A DNA stretch of 32,159 bases from a virus, in the IMG/VR virus record IMGVR_UViG_3300036846_000419, positions 1-32,159 of that record, one strand, 5' to 3'. The first letter of the stretch is position 1; each line of letters begins with the position of its first letter. A program made the translations under genes and the position numbers. The notes below the pieces were generated by a model, which saw only the letters and a program-made list of their open reading frames with translations, was not told the origin of the DNA and did not search any database. Positions 7,268 to 13,472 of this stretch are shown piece after piece.

Positions 7268-8475
7268 TCGACGCGCAGGGCAACCGCTTTTCCCTCGTGC
7301 GCAGCGCCGACAAGGGGCTGCAAATCCGCATCAACGCGTTTGTGGATGGCGTCACCGAGAATGTGCGCATGCTGCTCATGGACGGCGGCCGCTGCTATCA
7401 GAACAACCACGCCGGCGACTGGTATGGCTACAACGGACAACCCGGCGCGTGGGAAGGCCCGCTTGCGAGGCCATCGCCGCCCGACCCGCCGAAGCCGCCC
7501 GACACGACGGGTGTGTTCGGCGTGAAGAATGGCCGCATCGTCGATCCCAACGGCGATGTCTGGCACGCCAGAGGCATCAATTTGCGGTTTATGAACTGGC
7601 CGGACAACCAGAACTCGGTCATGCACCACGCGATCGGCGACCGCGACGAATGCACGCCGGTGCTGGCGACGTTCCCCGGCCTCAACTGCATCCGCTTCGA
7701 TGCGTTCGAGAGCATGGCGCAGTTCGGCCAGGCGCAGCCCGATGCCATCTGCCCCTATATCGACAGCCTCGTGGCGCAGGGCGTGGTCGTCGAGGTCGAG
7801 TGCCACGTATTTCCGCAGGTGCTGCAAGGCAGCGATCTCGATCAGGTGTGCGCGTGGTACACCGAGCTTGCCACCCGCTACCTCGACACACCGAACGTCA
7901 TCTGGGGCACGCAGAACGAGCCGGGCGGCCCGCCGGACAACTCGATCCGGCGCATCTACCAGGCGATCCGCGCCACGGGGAACAACAACCTCATTCTGCT
8001 CTGCCCGAACGGCGGCTGGACCTGGCAGGACATGAACCCGGCGAATTACACCGATATGTTCGGCGTCGCGTGGGATTTCCATTTCTACGGCTGGCTGCCG
8101 AATTACTCGCAGGACCAGCACGTCGTCGATCGTAAGCTGCAGGAGATGATCGACACTGGCGCGTCGTTCGTGTCGCAGGACGGCCCGATCCCGAGCGTGG
8201 TTGCTGAGTTCTCGCCCGCCGGCTTCCAGGGCAGCAATGCGATCTTCGTTGAGAACCAGTTCTGGGTCGATCCCAACTGGGTGCAGGTGTTGCAGGCGGT
8301 CTACCGCAGCAAGACGCTGTGCGGCTGGGTGCAGTGGTACTGGAACACACCCGAAACCACGGCCAGCAACGGGATCGGCCACCTGCTCAAGCTCCCCAAC
8401 CTCGACGGCTCGAGCCTGACGCAGCACGGCGGCGACGAATGCCGCAGCGCGATCGCTGCCGGGCCGCCGCAGTAA
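7183..8475 (+). CDS. Glycoside hydrolase family 5-like protein (cellulase/endoglucanase fold)
   Basis: This encodes 430 residues with GAGGTGAC just before the ATG. Residues 1-91 form a small beta module (DGAIITTPTGWLIDAQGNRF to GDWYGYNGQPGAWE), like the sugar-binding-type repeats seen in alphaproteobacterial secreted enzymes. A Pro-rich linker (92-108) leads to a TIM-barrel-type region (~110-420). All main GH5 landmarks are present in order: Arg171 (NCIRFDAF), His208 (VECHVF), the acid/base Glu246 in TQNEPGG, His300/Tyr302 (DFHFYG), the nucleophile Glu342 in VVAEFSP and Trp384/386 near the end (GWVQWYW). No signal peptide is visible. By inference it cuts a beta-linked glycan (cellulose, capsule or exopolysaccharide) as a virion-borne or released depolymerase. 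Its place between portal and scaffold genes is unusual. Confidence 0.85.
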   Translation: MPPQIDPAHLDPETSPDGAIITTPTGWLIDAQGNRFSLVRSADKGLQIRINAFVDGVTENVRMLLMDGGRCYQNNHAGDWYGYNGQPGAWEGPLARPSPPDPPKPPDTTGVFGVKNGRIVDPNGDVWHARGINLRFMNWPDNQNSVMHHAIGDRDECTPVLATFPGLNCIRFDAFESMAQFGQAQPDAICPYIDSLVAQGVVVEVECHVFPQVLQGSDLDQVCAWYTELATRYLDTPNVIWGTQNEPGGPPDNSIRRIYQAIRATGNNNLILLCPNGGWTWQDMNPANYTDMFGVAWDFHFYGWLPNYSQDQHVVDRKLQEMIDTGASFVSQDGPIPSVVAEFSPAGFQGSNAIFVENQFWVDPNWVQVLQAVYRSKTLCGWVQWYWNTPETTASNGIGHLLKLPNLDGSSLTQHGGDECRSAIAAGPPQ

Positions 8476-8490
8476 CAGGACCGACCACAC

Positions 8491-9387
8491 ATGGCAGACA
8501 ACGCAGCACTCGACTCCTTCCTCGCGACTGGCGCGCAGGACGGCGCGCAGCCGGCCCAGGAGCCGCCACAGCCGCCCGAGCCGACGGCGGCACCGGAACC
8601 ACCGCCAGGCGAGCCACAGCCGCCCAGCACCCCGGAGAAGCCCGCGCGCGAGGCCAAGGAAGCGGAGCCGGACGAGGACGAAGCGCTCGCCCAGCACGTC
8701 CAGGGCGGCGACAACCGCACCGTGCCATTCTCCGCGCTCGAGAAGGTGCGCAACGACTGGAAAAGCAAAGCCGCCGCCGAGAAGGCCAAGGCCGACCTGC
8801 TCGCCCAGCAACTCGAGGAGTTCAAGCGCGCCCAGGCCGCGCCACCACCGGCCCCGCCGCCGCAGGTGCAGTACCAGCCGCCGCCCGACCCGTCGGTCGA
8901 TCCCGTCGGCGCGTTCCGCTACATGCAGATGGAGCACCAGCGCCAGATGCTCAACGAGCGGCTGAACATGAGCGAGGCGGTGGTCACCGAGCGCATCGGC
9001 AAGGACGACCTCGACAAGTATGTGCAGGACTTCAAGGCCCACGCCGAGAAAGACCCGACGCTGTGGGGCAAGCTCTACAGCCAGGCGTCGCCCTATGCGT
9101 GGATGACGAAAGAGATCGACCGGCTGCGCGGCGTGGCCGAGATCGGCGACGACCCGGCGGCGTTCAGGGCGCGCGTGATCGCCGAGGAGCGCGCAAAGTG
9201 GGAGGCAGAAGCAGCGCAGTTGCAGCCGGGCAACGGGGCGCAGCGGACCTCCCCGGTGGCCGGCATGGCGCCGTCGCTGGCCAGTGTGCGGAGTGTCGCG
9301 GGCAGGACGACTTCGACCTTTACCGGCCCCCCGCCGCTCGAGGCACTTTTCCCCGGGCACAACAAGCGGCGGGACGCGCGGGGCTAG
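8491..9387 (+). CDS. Head scaffolding protein
   Basis: This encodes 298 residues, hydrophilic and largely helical. The first 65 residues are Pro/Glu/Ala-rich and likely disordered. The core carries VPFSALEKVRNDWKSKAAAE followed by coiled coil, a pattern common to phage scaffolding proteins located just before the coat gene. The C-terminus is basic (PGHNKRRDARG), as expected for the coat-binding end. P22 gp8 has the same length class (about 300), composition and gene order (portal, scaffold, coat). It guides coat assembly and leaves before or during packaging. The stop TAG overlaps the convergent minus-strand gene by 4 bases. Confidence 0.85.
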   Translation: MADNAALDSFLATGAQDGAQPAQEPPQPPEPTAAPEPPPGEPQPPSTPEKPAREAKEAEPDEDEALAQHVQGGDNRTVPFSALEKVRNDWKSKAAAEKAKADLLAQQLEEFKRAQAAPPPAPPPQVQYQPPPDPSVDPVGAFRYMQMEHQRQMLNERLNMSEAVVTERIGKDDLDKYVQDFKAHAEKDPTLWGKLYSQASPYAWMTKEIDRLRGVAEIGDDPAAFRARVIAEERAKWEAEAAQLQPGNGAQRTSPVAGMAPSLASVRSVAGRTTSTFTGPPPLEALFPGHNKRRDARG

Positions 9388-9614
9388 TCCTTGCGAAGCC
9401 GGCGCATATCCTCCTCCAGCCGCGTCACGCGGCGGGACAGCGTCAACCGATCCTCCATGGCGTGGAGCAGGTGCCCGCCCATGGTGTCGACATCGGAGCG
9501 CACACCAGCCATCTGGTCGAGCACGCGCTCAAATTGATCGTTGATCTGGGTCATCATCAACTTCTGCCCCTGCTCGATCCGAGCGAAGGCCTGCTTTAAT
9601 TCTTCATCATCCAT
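9384..9614 (-). CDS. Lone antisense coiled-coil protein
   Basis: This encodes 76 residues, almost wholly helical with heptads: FARIEQGQKLMMTQ, then a middle Met-rich segment, then LSRRVTRLEEDMRRL. It is the only minus-strand gene within the rightward head cluster and is convergent with scaffold, sharing the TAG/CTA stop region. The C-terminal pattern resembles the minus-strand protein at 515-751, so both may belong to one small family expressed early. The upstream side (9615-9849) could hold its promoter, but I see no clean -35/-10. Function unknown; position suggests a moron-like insertion. Confidence 0.7.
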   Translation of the reverse strand: MDDEELKQAFARIEQGQKLMMTQINDQFERVLDQMAGVRSDVDTMGGHLLHAMEDRLTLSRRVTRLEEDMRRLRKD

Positions 9615-9694
9615 GATCTGTGGTTCCTCACAGTGAGTGGTCAGAGGTCCGGCCGCTGTTTGCGCAGCGCCGGGCCTCGCCTAAGTGCCGAAAC

Positions 9695-9806
9695 CCGCCG
9701 CCGGGGTCAACAACGGGCGTTCCGCCAGCACTGAGCGTCATCAGCGCAAGCCGCCGCCGGGCCGCTAATCGGGCGTTTCCTGCCGCCGAGGTCACGGGCG
9801 TTGCCG
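9695..9806 (+). repeat. Three imperfect GC-rich repeats upstream of the major capsid gene
   Basis: The 235-base gap 9615-9849 holds no convincing gene but shows a unit of the form GCCGCCGgG-(spacer)-CGGGCGTT three times. The GGGCGTT cores are at 9715-9721, 9771-9777 and 9796-9802, each preceded by a CCGCCG tract. GCCGAAAC also occurs twice (9687 and 9803 regions). The units are direct repeats, not palindromes. They may be regulator-binding sites or a recombination scar; their place directly before the most highly expressed late gene makes regulation plausible. Confidence 0.5.
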
Positions 9807-9849
9807 AAACGAAACGCAACCCCCCAACCTCAGCGACAGGAATAAAGTC

Positions 9850-10822
9850 ATGGCCGACATGAACGTGACTCCGGCCCGGCAAGGGTTAACCCCCTTAATA
9901 TGGGATTCGGAGTTCTTCAGCGAGTACGTTCGTAGGAATCAATTCCAAAAATATATGGGCACCAGCACCGGGTCGCTCATCCAAGTGCGGGAAGACCTCA
10001 CCCGCAAATCCGGCGACACCGTGGTGTTCCCCGCCATGCGCCGCCTCGTCGGAGCCGGCGTGACTGGCAACACCATCCTCGAGGGCAATGAGGAAATCCT
10101 CAACCTCCGCTCGATGAACCTCACCGTGTCGGCGTTCCGCCACGCCGTCGCGGTCAGCGATTGGGACGAGCAGAAGTCCGTCGTCGATCTCAGGGAGGCA
10201 GCGCGCGAGGCGCTGATGACCTGGGAATTGGAGAAGATGAGGACGGACATCATCTCCAGCCTCGGCGCGATGACCGCCGACGGTAACGTGCAGGTGTCCT
10301 ACGGCGCCGCGACCGCCGCCCAGCGTAACACCTGGATGGTGAACAACGCCGACCGTGTGCTGTTCGGCCACCAGAAGGCCAATGCCGCATCTGGCGTCAT
10401 GGCCACCGCACTGCTCACCCTGGCATCGCCCGGCGACCGCATGACCGCCGCCATCCTCACGCTCGCCAAGCGCATGGCGCGCACGGCAAATCCACGCATC
10501 CGGCCGATCACCGTCAACGACGACGAGGAATGGTTCGTCTGCTTCATGCCGAGCCTGGTGTTTCGTGACCTGCTGCTCGACACCACGATCACCAACGCGC
10601 TGCAATATGCCTGGAACCGTGGCAGCGACAACCCGCTGTTTACCGGCGGCGACTTGATTTACGACGGAATAATAATCCGCGAAATCCCTGAGCTTGGTGT
10701 CATCACCGGGGCCGGCGCCGGTGGCGTCGATGTGGCCGCGTCGTTCCTGTGCGGCGCGCAGGCGCTGGGGTGCGCTTGGGCGCAGCGGATGAAGTCGACG
10801 ACCAATACTCGTGACTACGGGT
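9850..10822 (+). CDS. Major capsid protein, N4-gp56 family, exon 1
   Basis: The gene is split. Exon 1 gives codons 1-324 plus the first base of codon 325; exon 2 is 11094-11230. Joined, they encode 369 residues in one frame. The protein begins MADMNVTPARQGLTPLIWDS and carries hallmarks of N4-gp56-type coat proteins (HK97 fold class): SGDTVVFPAMRRLVGAGVTG, LRSMNLTVSAFRHAVAVSDW, and a late DYG motif right before the break. Read without splicing, the frame runs 7 codons into the intron (SMGPTIH) and stops at 10845, losing the conserved C-terminus. The exon end is placed after T10822 because GGGU pairs with the intron's internal guide and because splicing here to 11094 gives TRDYGYMHGVGIQEI. Confidence 0.85.
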
Positions 10823-11093
10823 CAATGGGCCCCACCATCCATTAATGGGTGGTCGCAAACCGGGTGAACTCAGGGAACCTCTCTCGTAGACAATCCTGAG
10901 CCAAGCCGCCGCAAGGCGGAAGGTGCAACGACCAGAGCGAAAGCTCGTAGGGCCAAGCGGCCCGAAGCGCCCGGCACCCCAAGTGGGTGGTGATATGGTC
11001 TCATCTCACCGGCGACGGTGAGCAGCCCGAAAAGAACGGGCGGTCAGGGCCTCGCGAACCTTGACGAAGAACCGAAACGACCTACATCAGGTG
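10823..11093 (+). ncRNA. Self-splicing group I intron (IA-like) inside the major capsid gene
   Basis: A full group I core can be drawn. P1: exon GGGU|C (10819-10823) pairs with GGCCC (10828-10832), with U10822-G10829 at the splice site. P3: CCGGGT 10860-10865 with GCCCGG 10969-10974. P4: CAGG 10871-10874 with CCTG 10895-10898. P6a: CCGCC-GCAA-GGCGG (10906-10919). P7: GACCA 10930-10934 with TGGTC 10996-11000. P7.1: GAGC-GAAA-GCTC (10935-10946). P7.2: GGGCC-AAGC-GGCCC (10950-10963). P8: CACCC 10975-10979 with GGGTG 10985-10989. P9: 11005-11022. P9.1: 11025-11041. P9.2: GTCAGGG 11043-11049 with CCTTGAC 11059-11065. The P7.1/P7.2 pair marks subgroup IA. The GGGAACCTCTCT and GTAGACAATCC blocks match my memory of the T4 td intron core and its relatives. 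At 271 nt it holds no ORF. The 3' end (G11093) is my best choice; 11090 is possible. Confidence 0.9.
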
Positions 11094-11230
11094 ACATGCA
11101 CGGTGTAGGAATTCAGGAGATACGTTCGATCGGGAAACTGCGCTTCGGCACAGACCCGACGGTCGACACTACAAAGCCAGTCGATAACGGTATTTTCACG
11201 ATCTTTACTACCGCCGTCGCAGACGCCTAA
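11094..11230 (+). CDS. Major capsid protein, exon 2
   Basis: This encodes the C-terminal 45 residues (MHGVGIQEIRSIGKLRFGTD, then a PVDNG turn and FTTAVADA) of the N4-gp56-type coat. It follows the exon 1 DYG motif, as in unsplit homologues where 'DYG..(.)GVGI' is followed by a 'K.RFGTD..VD' stretch. It cannot be translated in frame with exon 1 unless 10823-11093 is removed. No good ribosome site precedes an independent start. A 34-nt hairpin follows the stop. Confidence 0.85.
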
Positions 11231-11238
11231 CAGTAATC

Positions 11239-11272
11239 GAGTGCCGTTGGTGGTGGATCACCAGCGGCACTC
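11239..11272 (+). terminator. Strong hairpin after the capsid gene
   Basis: GAGTGCCGTTGGTG pairs with CACCAGCGGCACTC around a 6-base loop: 14 base pairs with one G-U. There is no T-tract afterwards, so it may act as an mRNA 3'-end stabiliser or partial terminator rather than a full Rho-independent terminator. It separates capsid from the downstream HNH gene. Confidence 0.6.
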
Positions 11273-11302
11273 TAACCACAGCAGACGAAGGAGCCGCCTG
11301 TC

Positions 11303-12025
11303 ATGGCTAACGAATACGTGGCCTACACGGGCCCTGTTGTCACGCGCGACGAGGCTGTCGCCGAGGGCCTGTCCCGCTACTTCACCGGCAAACCCTGCCA
11401 GCGCGGCCACCTCAGCCAACGGCGCACGGTCAATCATGGCTGCAGTGAGTGCGAATGGAAGAAGCTGCGGCGCGACGACCGCAACGCGAGCGAGCGTCGG
11501 GCGCGGGAACTGAATCCTGATATTGAAAGAGCGCGCGTCGCCCGTTACCTCGCAACCGACAAAGCTAAGGCCACGCGCCTCGCTTACTATCTGGCACACG
11601 TCGAGGACATCAAACGACGTGCGAAGGAATGGAAAGAGCAGAACCCAGAGCGGGCGCTGGAGAATAGGCAAAAGCACTACGCCGCGAATAAGGACAAGAT
11701 CGTCCAACGTGTCGCTGCCTGGAACGCCGCCAACCCAGATGGTCCGCGCACAAGAGGCCGGAACTACCGCGCCAAGCTGAATGTGGCAGAAGGCAGCCAC
11801 GCGCGGCAGGAAGTCGCGGCACTATACGAAAAGCAGGGAGGCATCTGCGTCTATTGCGCCAAGCCTCTCGGGACCAAATACCACGCCGACCATATCGTGG
11901 CGCTCAGCAAGGGCGGCTCTAACTGGATCAGCAACATCCAACTGACCTGCGGACCCTGCAACAACCACAAGCGGGCAACTGATCCGGCTGAGTTCGCCCG
12001 CCGCCTGAAGCCCAAAGCCGCATAA
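11303..12025 (+). CDS. Free-standing HNH homing endonuclease next to the capsid intron
   Basis: This encodes 240 residues. The N-terminus has a zinc-ribbon-like module (TGKPCQRGHLSQR, then CSEC; Cys32, His36, Cys47, Cys50) often seen in phage HNH enzymes. A long charged helical linker (~55-160, with NPE/NPD turns) follows. The C-terminal HNH nuclease has CVYC (182-185), HADHIVALSKGG (His194, Asp196, His197), Asn211 and CGPCNNHK (Cys216, Cys219, His222), all needed for metal and zinc binding. ATG at 11303 has AGGAG 9 bases upstream. It lies 72 bases after the capsid stop and its own stop abuts the AGGAG of the next gene, so it has been slipped neatly between two virion genes. By inference it cuts intron-less capsid genes and mobilises itself and the intron. 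Confidence 0.88.
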   Translation: MANEYVAYTGPVVTRDEAVAEGLSRYFTGKPCQRGHLSQRRTVNHGCSECEWKKLRRDDRNASERRARELNPDIERARVARYLATDKAKATRLAYYLAHVEDIKRRAKEWKEQNPERALENRQKHYAANKDKIVQRVAAWNAANPDGPRTRGRNYRAKLNVAEGSHARQEVAALYEKQGGICVYCAKPLGTKYHADHIVALSKGGSNWISNIQLTCGPCNNHKRATDPAEFARRLKPKAA

Positions 12026-12035
12026 GGAGACACCC

Positions 12036-12548
12036 ATGGCACAACAGCCCCACAACCACGACGACCAGCCGCACCACCCGGAGCCGACGTCCGCGCCGGC
12101 ACCCGCACCGAAGCCGCCGTCCGCGGCCGACAAGGCGGCATCCGACAAGGCCAGGGCTGAGCAGCGTGAGGTGCAGGCGTTCGGCAGCATCGGCGCGCAG
12201 ATCATCCTCGACTACAACGGCGATGGCGGCCTCGGTGCGCGCGGCGGCGCTGCCGCGACGATCGAGGAGAACACCGCGGTGCGCGACAGCCACTATGTCG
12301 CACTCGGCCTCGATCCCGTCGCACCGTCCGGGCCGCCGCCGTCGATGGCGGTGCGCAAGGCGCGGGCCGCGGCAGCCGAGGCGCAGGCCAAGGCCAACGA
12401 GCAGGTGCAGGCGGCACACGCAACGCCCGGCGCCGGCGCGGCCTCGCGCGTGTCCAGCCTCGCCGCCGGGCTCATCACCGAGCCGGCCGACGTGCCGATC
12501 CAGCCGCCCGAGAGCATGAGCGGCGGACAGCAGGCGGCGCATAAGTGA
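12036..12548 (+). CDS. Hypothetical Ala/Pro-rich structural-region protein
   Basis: This encodes 170 residues. The N-terminal 45 are His/Pro/Ala-rich and probably disordered. The centre (VQAFGSIGAQIILDYNGDGG) is more ordered, followed by an Ala/Gln-rich helix and a Pro-rich tail. AAGGAG precedes ATG at 12036, placed directly after the HNH stop. Location between coat and head-tail adaptor suggests a minor head or decoration protein, but I recognise no family. Confidence 0.6.
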   Translation: MAQQPHNHDDQPHHPEPTSAPAPAPKPPSAADKAASDKARAEQREVQAFGSIGAQIILDYNGDGGLGARGGAAATIEENTAVRDSHYVALGLDPVAPSGPPPSMAVRKARAAAAEAQAKANEQVQAAHATPGAGAASRVSSLAAGLITEPADVPIQPPESMSGGQQAAHK

Positions 12549-12555
12549 GCGTGTG

Positions 12556-12831
12556 ATGGCGGGTCAGTTCAATCAACTGATGATGCAAGCCGGCCCGCCA
12601 TCGGACCCCTATCAGCAATGGCTGCAACTTGCCGCGCAGCATGCCGGCGTGGCGCCTGATGTGCTGCACGGCATGATGCAGCGCGACCCCGACGCGCCGT
12701 GGGTGCAGAACCTCAAGCGGCTGGTTGATCCGAACGTCGATCCACGAGCGATCACACAGCCGCAGAACCAGAACACCGATCCTGGGCTTAACCGCCTCGG
12801 CCCGCAGATCGGCCCGGAGGTCTGGACGTGA
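12556..12831 (+). CDS. Small hypothetical virion-region protein
   Basis: This encodes 91 residues: an amphipathic helical first half (FNQLMMQAGPPSDPYQQWLQ) and a Pro/Asn-rich second half ending at GPEVWT. ATG at 12556 is preferred; a GTG lies one codon before. The stop overlaps the GTG of the adaptor gene (GTGA), implying coupling. Possibly an accessory of the head-completion complex. No family recognised. Confidence 0.6.
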   Translation: MAGQFNQLMMQAGPPSDPYQQWLQLAAQHAGVAPDVLHGMMQRDPDAPWVQNLKRLVDPNVDPRAITQPQNQNTDPGLNRLGPQIGPEVWT

Positions 12832-13472
12832 CCATCTCCGTTGCGATGCTCGGTGAGCGCGCCCTGCGCCGCCTCGGCGTGGCCGTGGTGCCCGTCGCCG
12901 ACCGCCCGCCGCTCGGTCCTACGATCCCCGCCGCCACGCTCGCCACCAACGTGCTGACCGAACTCGGTGTCATCGCGTCCGACGAAACGCCGCTGCCCAC
13001 CGACCAGGCGCTGGCCCTCGCCAAGGTCAACGCCGCGCACGATAGCCTCGTCGCCAACGCCAACGTGCGCTGGACCGTCGATGCTGTGCCGCAGGCCGTG
13101 TCCGAGGAATACAGTCGCCTCGCCGCGCTGCATGCGGCCTCGAGCTTCGGCAAGCAGGTCGACCCGGCGATGCTCGCGATGCTCGAAGGCCGCGTGCGCA
13201 AAGTCGCAATGATTATGCAGGCGCCTGATGAGGCGTCGGACGCGGTCATGGCGGTCCACAACGACCTCTCGGCGCGCGGGTTGGTGCGGTGGAGCACGCA
13301 GGACATCCCGGACGCTGCGGGCACGGCTTACATGATGCTGGCTGCCAACCTGCTCGCGCCGTCGTTCGGCGGCCAGGCCGATCCCGCCGCGGCGGCCGTC
13401 GCAACCACCTCGCTGGCTCGCATGATCGCGCTCGGCACGTCGGGCGAGCGTGTCACGGCTGAGTATTTCTGA
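12828..13472 (+). CDS. Head-tail adaptor, P22 gp4-like, with duplicated domain
   Basis: This encodes 214 residues from a GTG start. The opening pattern (LATNVLTELGVIASDETPLP, then TDQALALAKVN) matches the gp4-type tail accessory factors that bind the portal after packaging. The protein contains two copies of one ~48-residue unit offset by 73 residues: AAHDSLVANANVRW...VPQAVSEEY...LHAASSFGKQVDP (69-113) and AVHNDLSARGLVRW...IPDAAGTAY...NLLAPSFGGQADP (142-186). P22 gp4 is about 166 residues with one such domain, so this is a longer, duplicated version. Coupled to its neighbours by GTGA and TGATG overlaps. Confidence 0.75.
   Translation: MTISVAMLGERALRRLGVAVVPVADRPPLGPTIPAATLATNVLTELGVIASDETPLPTDQALALAKVNAAHDSLVANANVRWTVDAVPQAVSEEYSRLAALHAASSFGKQVDPAMLAMLEGRVRKVAMIMQAPDEASDAVMAVHNDLSARGLVRWSTQDIPDAAGTAYMMLAANLLAPSFGGQADPAAAAVATTSLARMIALGTSGERVTAEYF

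Noticed and set aside
7135-9360. A 741-residue minus-strand open frame opposite the GH5-like and scaffold genes
   Set aside because: Composition is that of an antisense shadow (Arg/Leu/Val/His), while the + strand carries recognisable enzymes and scaffold.
10823-10845. Taking the unspliced stop at 10845 as the natural end of the capsid protein
   Set aside because: The conserved C-terminus lies downstream in another frame and the gap folds as a group I intron.
11018-11095. An independent gene start at 11018 for the exon 2 frame
   Set aside because: Residues before MHGVGIQ come from intron helices P9-P9.2 and look random; no ribosome site is present.
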